From: Spirochaetes bacterium GWB1_36_13
Lineage (GTDB): Bacteria > Spirochaetota > GWB1-36-13
DNA: 44,524 nt
NCBI GenBank assembly: GCA_001829155.1
Contig: MIAO01000095.1
Span: forward strand, 1-44,524
Direction of reading: 5' to 3'
The notes beneath the pieces are model-generated. The model searched no databases and had not been told where the DNA came from. It worked only from the letters and a program-made list of their open reading frames with translations. Of this stretch, positions 26,754 to 37,248 are shown one piece after another. A program made the translations under genes and the position numbers. Numbering within the stretch: the first letter of the stretch is position 1; each line of letters starts with the position of its first letter.

Positions 26754-28169
26754 ATGTTAAGACTTTTTAATTCTTTTGCGGTGTCCTTTTTCATTTTTCT
26801 TTTATTTCCAGCCGGCTTTATTTTTTCGGAAGAAAACACTTTGTTTCTGACGATTCAGGATGCGGTTCAAAGAGGGCTGGCGTCTAATTTTGAATATAAG
26901 AAAACAATTTTGAAAAATAAAATCTATGATGAACTGATCAAAGAATACTGGAGAGAGTATTATCCTAAGGTAGGTATCGGAATTTCCAAAGATGAGGAAA
27001 TTGTTTTAAAAGGTCAGGATACGCTTAAAAACACCATCAATTTCTCATTGGAACAGATGATTTATGACGGGGGAAAAATCAGTCAGGCAAAAGAACTGGC
27101 GCTGATCGAAAAAAAAATCAATCTCTATGACAACCGGGATATGGAAAATGTTATTAAACAGACGGTTGTAGATAGTTTTTTTAAGATTCTGGCGCTGTAT
27201 AAAAAAAAGACGCTTCAGGAAGAATTTCTTTTTAATATTCAGGAGCAGGTGAAAATAGCCAAAGAAGAGCTGAATTTGGGAGAAATTACCCGTTTAGACC
27301 TTTTGGAGATTGAAACCAAATGGGAAGAAGAAAAATATCAGCTCAAAAAAATAGAGCTGGATATTAAGATTGAAAAAAGCAATTTAAAAAAAATATTAAA
27401 AGTGGAAGCTCAAAAAGAAATTGCATTAAAAAGTCTATTTTTTGAAAAATTCTCAAAAATGAAGCATATAAAAGATTTCTATCGCTTTGAAGATCTTTTA
27501 GGAATCGCTTTTTCAAAAAAGAAAGAGTTTGCGAAAAATATATTGGAATATAAAAAAGCAAAGCAGGAATTTGAACTATTAGACCGTTCTTATATCCCGA
27601 CCATTTCGCTGGTGGGAAACTATTCCTTAACTGGAGAAAGTCTTCCCCGTGACAAATCTTACAGCATCGGGATCGTTTTCAACTTTACAATCGGGGGAAG
27701 CCCGATGAAGACGACTTATAATGAAGGCAGCAGTCAAAACGGGCGGGCTGGAGTATCGAATATGGGCGCAAATATCTCTATTCTGGAAAATATTTCTGTA
27801 TGGGGAAGCCAGTATCTGGAAAAGCAGTTGAAAATATCGGAAGTTTTATCCCAAAACGAAGATATGAAAAGACAGCTGGAAATAGAACTCAAAACTCTTT
27901 ACGAAAACATCGAAGATATTATTCAGTCTTACGAGATTCAGGAAAGAAAAATGGCGTTGATCGATGAAAGGCTGAAACTCTCGAAACTCAAACTGGAACT
28001 GGGAGAAATGAAAAGGCTGGATGTGGTGGATATCCAAATAGAAAAACTTAAAATCGGGTTGGAACTGGTGAATACTATTTTCACCTATGTTTCTTCCGCT
28101 ATTAAGCTGGAAGCGGGAATAGGGGTTCCAATCGGTTTTTTTAAAATGTATGATATGGATATTGAATAA
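26754..28169 (+). CDS. TolC-family outer-membrane efflux protein
   Basis: Signal peptide, LTIQDAVQRGLASNFEYKKTIL, long helices, LNLGEITRLDLLEIETKWEE and LELGEMKRLDVVDIQIEKLKIGLELVNTIF repeats typical of OEP halves. Confidence 0.88.
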   Translation: MLRLFNSFAVSFFIFLLFPAGFIFSEENTLFLTIQDAVQRGLASNFEYKKTILKNKIYDELIKEYWREYYPKVGIGISKDEEIVLKGQDTLKNTINFSLEQMIYDGGKISQAKELALIEKKINLYDNRDMENVIKQTVVDSFFKILALYKKKTLQEEFLFNIQEQVKIAKEELNLGEITRLDLLEIETKWEEEKYQLKKIELDIKIEKSNLKKILKVEAQKEIALKSLFFEKFSKMKHIKDFYRFEDLLGIAFSKKKEFAKNILEYKKAKQEFELLDRSYIPTISLVGNYSLTGESLPRDKSYSIGIVFNFTIGGSPMKTTYNEGSSQNGRAGVSNMGANISILENISVWGSQYLEKQLKISEVLSQNEDMKRQLEIELKTLYENIEDIIQSYEIQERKMALIDERLKLSKLKLELGEMKRLDVVDIQIEKLKIGLELVNTIFTYVSSAIKLEAGIGVPIGFFKMYDMDIE

Positions 28170-28189
28170 AAAATAAAGACGGAGAAAAA

Positions 28190-29554
28190 ATGCTTCGAAG
28201 ATGGGTTATGTTTTTTTTTGCAGCATTTCTGGTTGTTTCCTGTAGTCAAGAGGATAACAGTCAAGCTAAAAAAGAAGAAGTGAAGAAAATTGAAAAAGTA
28301 AAAGTAGGATATCCGAAATATTCTGAAATCGAAGATAAGCTTTATGTACTTGGAAATATTGTTCCTTTTAAGGAAGTGGCGGTGACAGCCGAAGTCCAGG
28401 GGAAGGTGAATTCGATTAAGGTTCAGGAAGGGAATATGATCCGGAAGAACAAGGTGTTATTGACAATTGATGAAGAACCTTTTGTTTTGGCGGTCAAGAA
28501 AGCGGAAACCGCTTTAAAACAATCGGAATCCAATCTGAATTACGCTGAGAACATGTATAAAGAAACTCTTCTTTCCATGGAGAAGAAGTTTTATGATATA
28601 GAAAAAATGAAGATCCAGATCCGCCAGACCGAACTGGAACTCAAAGAGAAAGAACGGGATTATAAAAACAAGGAAATTCTTCACGAAAAAGAAGGGATCA
28701 GTACCACTGTCCTCAAAAAACTGGAAGTCGAATACGAAGAAGTCAAATCAAAATATGAAATGGCAAAAAACAATCTGGATTCTGAGATGATCGGGTTTCG
28801 GGACGAAGATATTAAAAGGGAATTGGGATTCGTGCCTGAAAAAAAAGAAGATAAAATAGAAAAAATCAAAGAAATCAGGACAAGAACCGAGAAAGCCAAA
28901 CTCAATATCGCCAAAAGCGAACATCAGAAATATAAGATTGAACTGGAAGAAGCTCAAATTTTACTTGGAAAATGTGTGATTCAATCTCCGATAGACGGAG
29001 TGGTGGGAGTGAAAAAAATCAATGAAGGGGAAATGATCCAAAGAGACAACCCCGTACTGGTTTTATTTTCCACTCACAAAGTCTATGCCGAGTTTGAGAT
29101 TAATGAGGAAGATATTTACCGGATTAATTACGGGATTGATGTTTCTATGCAGGTGGACGCTTATCCCGGGAAAACTTTCAATGGAAAGGTCTCGGTGATC
29201 AGTCCTTTGATTAACCAGAAAACCAGGACCTCGGTTGTAAGAGTGGAAGTGGATAACCAGAAGATGGAGCTTAAGCCGGGGATGTTTGTCAGAGGAACTT
29301 TTTATCCTAAAAAGAAAAGAAAAGTCATGGTGATTCCTGAAAAAGCAATCTCTTCTTTTAAAGGCGATAAAGCGGATGTTTTTGTCTATAAAGATAATTA
29401 TGTTATTAAAAAAAGTGTTTTTCTGGAAACCGAGAAAAAAGATTCTTATTTCGTGGTTCGTGACGGACTGTATGAAAAAGATCTGATTGTTCTGGAAAAT
29501 TCGGGAAGTTTAAGCGAAGGGCTGAAAGTAGAAGCGGAAAAAATAGATTATTAG
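28190..29554 (+). CDS. RND/HlyD-type periplasmic adaptor lipoprotein (membrane fusion protein)
   Basis: Lipobox FLVVSCSQ. VAVTAEVQGKVNSIKVQEGNMIRKNKVLLTIDEEPFVLAVKKAETALKQSESN; long coiled-coil hairpin; VIQSPIDGVVGVKKINEGEMIQRDNPVLVLFS; MQVDAYPGKTFNGKVSVISPLINQKTRTSVVRVEVDN…LKPGMFVRGTF. Confidence 0.93.
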   Translation: MLRRWVMFFFAAFLVVSCSQEDNSQAKKEEVKKIEKVKVGYPKYSEIEDKLYVLGNIVPFKEVAVTAEVQGKVNSIKVQEGNMIRKNKVLLTIDEEPFVLAVKKAETALKQSESNLNYAENMYKETLLSMEKKFYDIEKMKIQIRQTELELKEKERDYKNKEILHEKEGISTTVLKKLEVEYEEVKSKYEMAKNNLDSEMIGFRDEDIKRELGFVPEKKEDKIEKIKEIRTRTEKAKLNIAKSEHQKYKIELEEAQILLGKCVIQSPIDGVVGVKKINEGEMIQRDNPVLVLFSTHKVYAEFEINEEDIYRINYGIDVSMQVDAYPGKTFNGKVSVISPLINQKTRTSVVRVEVDNQKMELKPGMFVRGTFYPKKKRKVMVIPEKAISSFKGDKADVFVYKDNYVIKKSVFLETEKKDSYFVVRDGLYEKDLIVLENSGSLSEGLKVEAEKIDY

Positions 29555-29562
29555 GGCAGAGG

Positions 29563-31806
29563 ATGAAAAAAAACTTATTTCTTCTATTTTTATTTTTTGT
29601 TTTATCGGCGTGCTCGGGAAAAAACATTCTTGATTTTAAGAACCCGGATGTCAAAGATTCTTATCCGCAAAATAACGCAATGGGAGTGGATAATAATGCG
29701 AAAGTTTGGGTTTTATTCACGGAAGATATGGATAAAAATCTTGTGGAGCAGTCTCTTTCTTTAAGCGAGGAAGATTCCGGAAGCAAAGTTGATTTCCAGA
29801 ATGTGTGGGAAGGGAGTAAAAAGATTATTCTCACCCCTGACCGTCCTTTGAAAACTTCAAGAAAATACAGGCTTTACCTGAAAGAAAGTGCGGCAGATGG
29901 AAACGGAAACAAACTGAGTGTTCCTTTTATTCTGGTTTTTACCGTCAATTCTGATAATACGCTTCCTGCAGTTTCTTCCCTTACGGTTCAAAATCTCACA
30001 GAGGGGACGGGGATCGTGGTGCCTTATATCACTCCTGCCAATATGAATAGCATGGACTGGAAGCCTTTGATTACGATTCAGTTTTCAGAAGCGATGGACA
30101 CGAATCTGGCAGTTGCCGGACTGATTCTTCAGGATATGCCGGCTGAATATGAATGGCAGAATTCTGATTCAACCCTTCTGATTCATCTGACCCGTAAACT
30201 CGAATACGGTAAAAAATATACTGTTATGATCAATCCGACCGTGACTGATAAAGCGGGGAACAATCTCAGGGAGCAGTTTACAAAAGAATTTTATATCGGG
30301 AATGATTTTACGCATCCGGAAGTTTTGTCCATGATCCTGAGAGATGGAGCAAATTCTCCGGTAGAAATGGTTTCAAACAGCGCTATAGCAGAAAATATCA
30401 GTAAAACAACTCCTGTTCAGTTTACTTTTTCCAAACTGATGGATAGGGCTTCTGTTCAGACTTCTCTTTCTCTCTCGCCTGATCTGAATTATACATTGAG
30501 CTGGAGTGAAAATGGGACCCAGGATGTCCTGACTCTGACTTTATTTGAAAACAATGAGTTTGATTTTGGAAAAACCTATACAATTACAATCGGAAAAGAT
30601 GCCAAAGACAGAGAAGGCAATACTTTTTTAGAAGATTTTAAAAAAGTGTTTCTGATTGGAACCGATTATCTTTCTTCAAAAATCACAGCTATATCGGTGG
30701 TGAATACTTCCGGAAGCGCTCAAAATATTCTGGAAGGGGATGTGGTGAAAAACATTCCTTTAAAACCGGTAATAACCCTTGTTTTTTCCAAACCGATGCA
30801 GGCTTCTTCCACCCAGACAGCCGTAAGTTTTACACCCTCGATTTCAAGTTCGCTGATTTATTATTCCTGGTCGTCTGATTTAAAAACCCTGACCGTTACA
30901 GTGGATGAAAAGCTGGATTATGGGGAGCTTTATCAGATTTCTGTCAGTTCCAATGCAAAGGACAGCACTGAAACGGTGACTCTGGATAAAACCTATAAAG
31001 GATTTTTTTATATCGGGGATCCGACTGATTTTCTTGCACTGGACACGGCTTCCCCTGTTGTAGATTTAAACGGGGGGACATGGCCCAATGCGGTTTCTCT
31101 GACACCCAGCCTGAAAATCACCTTTAATAAAACCATTTCCCCTGAGAGTGTGGTAGATAAAATAGAAATTTCCCCCAGTATCACGATTAAGCGGGAATCG
31201 GTGGAAGTCAGCGGGAATTATATTCTCCTTCATATTCCTCAAGATACTCCTTTATCTGCCGGCACAACCTATCAGCTGAAAATCCTGAAAGATATCTCAG
31301 CGGACAATGTATTGAAGACTCCGATGGCGGAAGATGAAATCCTTTATTTTACAACAGGCAGTTCTGAAGAATTTAAGATTATGAATCTCTGGCTGGATGT
31401 TGATAATAGTGGAACCAAGAATTCAGGGGATGTCGTTTTTATTAATAATGGAATAAAATCTTTTCCTGATACTTTTACCAGTAAAGTCAATGTCCAGACA
31501 GACGGGTCAAGCAATAAATACCTTTACCTCTATATTGAATTTTCAGGCGTAATAAATCCGGATACAGTTTTTAACTCGATTTCCCTGACCAAAGAATCGG
31601 GGAGCGGCAGTATTAATCCGATTCTGCAGAATCATGAATTTCTGCCTTCCATCCAGAATGCGGTCAAAGTCAAAGTACAGCTTTATAAACTGGATTCTCC
31701 CGGTTTTTATTACAGTGTCAAAATTTCAGGGTTGGAATCAGGGATTAAAAGCAGTACAGGAATCGCTTTGCCTGAAAATGCGGTAGTTGTTTTCGGAACC
31801 CAGTAA
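29563..31806 (+). CDS. Lipoprotein with multiple Big_5/SbsA-type Ig-like domains
   Basis: Lipobox LFFVLSACSGK. Repeated DSYPQNNAMGVDNNAKVWVLFTEDMD…, PLITIQFSEAMDTNL…YGKKYTVMINPTVTDKAGNNL, PVQFTFSKLMDRASV…FGKTYTITIGKDAKDREGN, PVITLVFSKPMQ…. Confidence 0.88.
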   Translation: MKKNLFLLFLFFVLSACSGKNILDFKNPDVKDSYPQNNAMGVDNNAKVWVLFTEDMDKNLVEQSLSLSEEDSGSKVDFQNVWEGSKKIILTPDRPLKTSRKYRLYLKESAADGNGNKLSVPFILVFTVNSDNTLPAVSSLTVQNLTEGTGIVVPYITPANMNSMDWKPLITIQFSEAMDTNLAVAGLILQDMPAEYEWQNSDSTLLIHLTRKLEYGKKYTVMINPTVTDKAGNNLREQFTKEFYIGNDFTHPEVLSMILRDGANSPVEMVSNSAIAENISKTTPVQFTFSKLMDRASVQTSLSLSPDLNYTLSWSENGTQDVLTLTLFENNEFDFGKTYTITIGKDAKDREGNTFLEDFKKVFLIGTDYLSSKITAISVVNTSGSAQNILEGDVVKNIPLKPVITLVFSKPMQASSTQTAVSFTPSISSSLIYYSWSSDLKTLTVTVDEKLDYGELYQISVSSNAKDSTETVTLDKTYKGFFYIGDPTDFLALDTASPVVDLNGGTWPNAVSLTPSLKITFNKTISPESVVDKIEISPSITIKRESVEVSGNYILLHIPQDTPLSAGTTYQLKILKDISADNVLKTPMAEDEILYFTTGSSEEFKIMNLWLDVDNSGTKNSGDVVFINNGIKSFPDTFTSKVNVQTDGSSNKYLYLYIEFSGVINPDTVFNSISLTKESGSGSINPILQNHEFLPSIQNAVKVKVQLYKLDSPGFYYSVKISGLESGIKSSTGIALPENAVVVFGTQ

Positions 31807-31823
31807 AGAAAGGAATACAGGTA

Positions 31824-34115
31824 ATGAAAAAGTACTTTTTATTTGTTTTTATTTTTATGTTTTTTTCCTGCAAGTCTTTTCTGTTTCAAGACAAAGAAAG
31901 ACCTGAAATTATTGCTTCCTATCCTTCTGTCAATCATGCGGTTGTTCCGAAAGACGGTACAATCTGGATCAAATTCAGCAAGGCGATGGATGTGAGTGTT
32001 TCTGAAATGGCTTTTTCTATTCAGGACGCTTCGGGTACAAGCGTGCCGGGGAGGATTGACTGGGAAGAAGGCGATACCAAACTGGTTTTTAAACCTCTAT
32101 CCTATTTGAGCGCAAACGCGAAATATACTTTCGGGATCAGTAAAACAGCAGAGGACACCAGCGGGAACGATTTAAAAAGCGAACTAGTCTTATCGTTCTA
32201 TGCTGTGGGAAAACAGGATGAAAGACCGAAATGGGTTCCTTCGCTTTCCTCTTTCTCGAAAATGGTTTCAGGGACTTCTCCTTTTGTCATTCCTGACAAT
32301 GCAATTGTCAAAGGAGTGGACAAAGACTCAAAGATAAGCCTTTGTTTTACCAAAGCGATCGACCCCGCGGCAATTTTAAGCGGAGTATCGATTTCTCCTT
32401 CTTTCGCTTATTCGCTTCTTATGACCAATTCAGACACGGTGATTGAGATTACTCCAAACAATCCTCTGAATTATGGAGAAACCTATACTATTACGATGAG
32501 TGAAGGATTGAAAGATACGGTGGGAAACAAGCTTTATGAAGAAAAAAAAGTGATTTTTACAGTAGGAAATGATTTCATTGTCCCTAAAATCTCTTCGTTT
32601 TACCTGATCAATTCAAACCATAGTCTGCAAAACAGAGAGCTTTATTTCTTTGATTATATCGCAGAAGGCATGAATCTGACACCTTCTTTTGTCATTACTT
32701 TTAACAAGGCAATGGATCAGGAAAAATTTGCCGCGCTGTTTTCATTTTCGGTTCCCTATCGTTTAACTTGGGATGCTTCGGGAATGGTATTGACAGTTAC
32801 CCTCCTTTCTTCTTTAAGTGAAGGTTCTACTTATAAAATTAATTTTGACACCAATATGAAAGACTCAGCAGGAAACACTCTGGACAAAGATTATGAATAC
32901 AGTTTCAGAATGGGAAGCACTGCTGTGCCTCTTTCTATCTCTTCACTGACGGTGGACAGCGCTGATTTATTTACTTTGAAGGAAACCACATTAAATAATC
33001 AGAAACCTTCTATTGTTATTACCTTCAATAATCCGGTTCTTCAAAGCAGTTTTGCCGAGAATTTTTCAATCAGCCCTTCAATTAATAATAAAGATTATCA
33101 ATGGAGCAATGGCGATGCGGTCAATGGCTATAAAACAGTCACGGTGGTTTTTTATGAAAATCTGGACTGGCATACCCGCTATACCCTGACTTTTTCCAAA
33201 GATATGACAGACAAAAGCCTGAATAAGATGGTTGAAGAAAAAGTCTATTACCTGAACATCGGGAATGACTATACCAAACCGTCTCTTACAAAAATCGAAA
33301 CAGTGAATGGAACAGAAAGTCCTTCTGTACTGCTTTCTCTCTCCCCTGTGATTTCGTCCAACTGCAATGCGGATCCGGCTTTTTGGGATGATTTCCGGCA
33401 CTGTATTGAGAGAAGCGATCAATTTCAGTTTGTTTTTTCAGAATCGATGGATATAAAAACTCTTCGGGATAATATCAAATTTATTTCCTATGATTCAGGG
33501 CAAAGTGTTTCTTTTTTAGTCACAGAGGTCAATTCCACTACTTATAAATTGATGCCTCAGGAACTTTTGACTTCAAGCGGCAGATATGAAATTGTTTTAA
33601 ATCAGGATTTAAAAGATATACAAGGGAACTCGCTTGCAGGCACTTCTCAGGGAACTTATCGTTTCCAGACAGATGCCAATAATTCAAGCTCTATCGAGGT
33701 AACCGAATACGACCAGACGGGCGGCGGCACAAAAAGCAAAATCTGGAAATATCCGAATGCAACCCATATCTGGGAAGTGTTTCCGAATTACGGATCTTTG
33801 GCTCTTTCATCCAATAAATCGGTGGACATCCTTGCTTTTCACTTAAATAAAGAACCCGATCCTTATACGGTAAGGCAGAATATCAGCATCACTTCAGTTT
33901 CCGGTACAGGCAGCGTCACTCTTTCATGGGATAAAATAAGGGTGGAGCAGAATGGAACAGGGAGCGACTGGATTATTTATATTGATGAGATTGACTTTGG
34001 AACAACTCATGACAGTTTTTATAAAATGACTCTTTTAGGAGGATCAAGCGGAGTGAAAGATAAATACGGAAATCAGATGAAAAACAACTATACTGTTTAT
34101 TTTCAGTTGCAGTAA
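31824..34115 (+). CDS. Paralogous multi-Big_5/SbsA Ig-like lipoprotein
   Basis: Lipobox FIFMFFSCKS. IIASYPSVNHAVVPKDGTIWIKFSKAMD, ISLCFTKAIDPAAILSGVSISPSF…YGETYTITMSEGLKDTVGNKL, FVITFNKAMDQEKF. Confidence 0.88.
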   Translation: MKKYFLFVFIFMFFSCKSFLFQDKERPEIIASYPSVNHAVVPKDGTIWIKFSKAMDVSVSEMAFSIQDASGTSVPGRIDWEEGDTKLVFKPLSYLSANAKYTFGISKTAEDTSGNDLKSELVLSFYAVGKQDERPKWVPSLSSFSKMVSGTSPFVIPDNAIVKGVDKDSKISLCFTKAIDPAAILSGVSISPSFAYSLLMTNSDTVIEITPNNPLNYGETYTITMSEGLKDTVGNKLYEEKKVIFTVGNDFIVPKISSFYLINSNHSLQNRELYFFDYIAEGMNLTPSFVITFNKAMDQEKFAALFSFSVPYRLTWDASGMVLTVTLLSSLSEGSTYKINFDTNMKDSAGNTLDKDYEYSFRMGSTAVPLSISSLTVDSADLFTLKETTLNNQKPSIVITFNNPVLQSSFAENFSISPSINNKDYQWSNGDAVNGYKTVTVVFYENLDWHTRYTLTFSKDMTDKSLNKMVEEKVYYLNIGNDYTKPSLTKIETVNGTESPSVLLSLSPVISSNCNADPAFWDDFRHCIERSDQFQFVFSESMDIKTLRDNIKFISYDSGQSVSFLVTEVNSTTYKLMPQELLTSSGRYEIVLNQDLKDIQGNSLAGTSQGTYRFQTDANNSSSIEVTEYDQTGGGTKSKIWKYPNATHIWEVFPNYGSLALSSNKSVDILAFHLNKEPDPYTVRQNISITSVSGTGSVTLSWDKIRVEQNGTGSDWIIYIDEIDFGTTHDSFYKMTLLGGSSGVKDKYGNQMKNNYTVYFQLQ

Positions 34116-34119
34116 TCGT

Positions 34120-37100
34120 ATGAAATTACCAGAATTTGCGATAAAATATAAAGTAACCACAACCATGATTTTTCTTGGGGTTGTGATTGTGGGGATGATT
34201 TCTCTTTCCAAACTCAATGTTTCTCTTCTTCCGGATATTGAATTTCCTAAAATTACCGTTTTAACCAGTTATAAAAACGCGTCTCCTTCCGAAATCAGGG
34301 ATTTGGTGTCCCGTCCGATGGAAGAGTCTTTATCCAGTGTGAGCGGAGTCAAAAAAATTGAGGCAAAATGCATTGAAGGGCTGAGCATTATTACTCTGAC
34401 TTTTGACTGGGGCGTTGACATGGATATGGCTTTGCTTTCTGTCAGTGAGAGCAGCGAAAGAATCCGTACCTTTTTACCTCAGGAAGTGGAAAAGCCTCTG
34501 ATTATTAAATTTGACCCGACAGCTATGCCGGTTTATATCCTGACCCTGACTCTGGAAAATATTTCCGACAGTTATAAAAAAATCTTTGTCAAAAAAGAAA
34601 TCAAAACCCGCCTGGAAAGAATAAAAGGAGTGGGGAGTATCAAAATTACGGGGGGGCAGGAAAGAATTATTGATATTGAAGTGGATTTAAACACTCTTTA
34701 TTCTTATAATGTCACATTAGATGAAATTTTGCAGGCGGTGAAAAGCTCAAATCTGGATTTTCCAGCCGGAAACATTCAGAAAGGGGATCTGGAATACCTG
34801 ATCCGAACCATGGGCACTTTTAAAACAATGCAGGAAATTGAAAAATTGATCATTAAAACGGATGAAAAACAGGGAACCCCGGTTTTTTTAAAGCAGGTGG
34901 CAAAAGTCAGGGACTCTATGAAAGAAACGGAAAGCGTGGCCTTGCTGGATGGAAAGGAAACAATTTCTCTTGAAATAAAAAAAGAAGCAGGGGCTAATAC
35001 TGTAGCCGTCTGCCGGAAAATAAAAGAAGCGCTGCGGGAAATAGGGGAAAAATATCAGGATCGTCTTTCCATTCATACAATTAAAGATGAGTCTGTTTTT
35101 ATCCAGTCTTCTATTAATAATGTTTTTAATGCTGCAATTGTAGGGGGGATTTTAGCGTTTTTTATCCTGATTTTTTTTCTGCATGAGGTGAAACCAGCGG
35201 TGATCATTGTATTAAGCATTCCTTTTTCAGTGATTACCACTTTTGTTTTTATGTATCTTTTTGGTGTATCGGTCAATATGATGTCTCTCGGGGGAATGGC
35301 GATCGGAATCGGGATGCTGGTGGACTGCAGTATCGTAGTGCTGGATAATATCAACCGTTATAAAAGCATGGGATATTCGACCCAAGAATCCTGCACGCTG
35401 GGAACTTCCACTGTTCAGACATCCATTATCAGCTCTACTCTCACCACAATTGTCGTTTTTCTCCCCCTGATTTTTGTCAAGGGGATTTTAGGAACGCTTT
35501 TTAAGGAAATGGCTTTTACCATTACTTTTTCACTGATAGCGGCGGTAGTGATTGCGATGCTTTTAGTACCGATGCTCGCCAGTCTTGAATTGAAAACAAA
35601 AAAAAGCGGGATCGGGCTTAAAAAAAAGAAAAAATTTCAAAAGACAGCAAAAGTATTTGAAAAAATCTATTCCGGTATCGACAGAAGTTTCGGACAAATA
35701 TTTTCTTTTTGTTTCAGGAAAAAAATCTATTTATTTACGATAACAGCTCTTTTATTTGTTATTTCTGTTTTTTTTATGTTTCGTCTGGATACAGAGCTCA
35801 TGCCGGCGGTGAAAAGTGATACAATTCAGCTTTTTCTGAAAATGCCGGAGGGAACGCCGATCGAGACTACCAAACAGCAAGCCGGCGCCATATCGGAGAA
35901 AATTAAATCCTATCCGTTTGTCGATAAAGTTTTTGCTACAATCGGATACGAAGAAGATAATTTGGTCTCAAAAATTGACGACAAAGTGGGACGAAATACG
36001 GCCAATTTCACTATTTTTCTGGATACTCAGAAAATCAAGGGCGATGAGGCTTACGGAATTTTTACAAAAGAAATCCGCTATGAAAGGGCGGATAAACTGA
36101 TTTTCTACCAGCCTCAGGATATTGTTTCCCAGCTGATTTCAGAAGACGATAAACCGATTGTGATTCATCTGGAAGGAAAAAATACCGAATCCCTGATTCA
36201 GACAGTTTCAGAGATGCTTCTTTCACTCGATGAACTTTCAGGGATTAAAAGTGTTGAGACTTCACTATCTGAGGGTAAGCCTGAAATTAAAATCACGGCC
36301 GACAGGGATAAACTGGCGGTTTTTGGAATCAGTATTGATGATATTTCTAAAGTTCTCAAGGTAGCATTAGACGGGGACAAAATTTCCAAGTTTCAGGAAG
36401 GCGATAACAATATTGATATCCGTGTCCGATTAAGACAGGAAGACCGGAATAGTTTAGATGCCCTGAAAAAGATTCTCCTGCCTGCAAGAGAAGGTTTTTA
36501 TATTAATCTGGATAAGATAGCGAAACTTTCTTTAGGAAACAGCCCTGACAAGATTTTAAGGGAAAATCAGACCGATATTGTGAAAATCAAAGCTGATTTT
36601 GACAGAACTGTTTTTTCTTCTTATGGAAAAGCTGCAAAAGAACTGGAAAAATTAATTCATAAAATTTTATCCGCCAACAAAAATCAGGATATGTATAATA
36701 TTGTCCTAAGCGGTGAAAATGAAAATTTTCAGGAATCTTTAAGCCAGCTGCTGTTTATGTTTCTTTTAAGCGTGGTATTTATTTATATGATTATCGCCTC
36801 TGTTTTTGAGTCCATTGTCAGCCCTCTGATCCTTCTTCTGAGTATTCCCCTGGGACTGATCGGGGTGATTTTATCTTTGTTTATCTCAGGGTTTTCCCTG
36901 AATATCATGTCCGGGATGGGACTCATCATGCTGGGCGGTTATACGATCAATGCGGCGATTATTCTTCTGGAATATATCAATCAGCAGCTCCATGAGGGTG
37001 TTCAGTTGAAAGAAGCTGTTTTTCAGGCTGGAAAAGTAAGGCTCCGCCCGATTCTGATGAGTGTTTTGACAAATGTACTGGGCTTAGTTCCTCTGGCGCT

Positions 37101-37248
37101 TGGGATCGGAAAAGGAGTGGAAATGCAGCAGCCTCTTGCTGTCAGCCAGATTGGAGGTTTAATTGTCTCTACCGTTTTGACGCTTCTTTTGATACCGATT
37201 TTGTTTTATCTTTATAAAAATTTTACACTAAGGAAGAAAAGAACATGA
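34120..37248 (+). CDS. RND efflux permease (AcrB/HAE1-like)
   Basis: KVTTTMIFLGVVIVGMISLSKLNVSLLPDIEFPKITVLTSYKNASPSEIRDLVSRPMEESLSSVSGVKKIEAKCIEG; GGMAIGIGMLVDCSIVVLDNI; LIFVKGILGTLFKEMAFTITFSLIAAVVIAMLLVPM; C-terminal TM bundle with PLAVSQIGGLIVSTVLTLLLIPILFYL. Confidence 0.97.
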   Translation: MKLPEFAIKYKVTTTMIFLGVVIVGMISLSKLNVSLLPDIEFPKITVLTSYKNASPSEIRDLVSRPMEESLSSVSGVKKIEAKCIEGLSIITLTFDWGVDMDMALLSVSESSERIRTFLPQEVEKPLIIKFDPTAMPVYILTLTLENISDSYKKIFVKKEIKTRLERIKGVGSIKITGGQERIIDIEVDLNTLYSYNVTLDEILQAVKSSNLDFPAGNIQKGDLEYLIRTMGTFKTMQEIEKLIIKTDEKQGTPVFLKQVAKVRDSMKETESVALLDGKETISLEIKKEAGANTVAVCRKIKEALREIGEKYQDRLSIHTIKDESVFIQSSINNVFNAAIVGGILAFFILIFFLHEVKPAVIIVLSIPFSVITTFVFMYLFGVSVNMMSLGGMAIGIGMLVDCSIVVLDNINRYKSMGYSTQESCTLGTSTVQTSIISSTLTTIVVFLPLIFVKGILGTLFKEMAFTITFSLIAAVVIAMLLVPMLASLELKTKKSGIGLKKKKKFQKTAKVFEKIYSGIDRSFGQIFSFCFRKKIYLFTITALLFVISVFFMFRLDTELMPAVKSDTIQLFLKMPEGTPIETTKQQAGAISEKIKSYPFVDKVFATIGYEEDNLVSKIDDKVGRNTANFTIFLDTQKIKGDEAYGIFTKEIRYERADKLIFYQPQDIVSQLISEDDKPIVIHLEGKNTESLIQTVSEMLLSLDELSGIKSVETSLSEGKPEIKITADRDKLAVFGISIDDISKVLKVALDGDKISKFQEGDNNIDIRVRLRQEDRNSLDALKKILLPAREGFYINLDKIAKLSLGNSPDKILRENQTDIVKIKADFDRTVFSSYGKAAKELEKLIHKILSANKNQDMYNIVLSGENENFQESLSQLLFMFLLSVVFIYMIIASVFESIVSPLILLLSIPLGLIGVILSLFISGFSLNIMSGMGLIMLGGYTINAAIILLEYINQQLHEGVQLKEAVFQAGKVRLRPILMSVLTNVLGLVPLALGIGKGVEMQQPLAVSQIGGLIVSTVLTLLLIPILFYLYKNFTLRKKRT

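Noticed and set aside
26754-37248. Type I secretion system for the giant protein
   Set aside because: TolC and adaptor are present, but the inner-membrane component is an HAE/AcrB-type RND permease, not an ABC transporter, and the giant carries an N-terminal Sec signal peptide.
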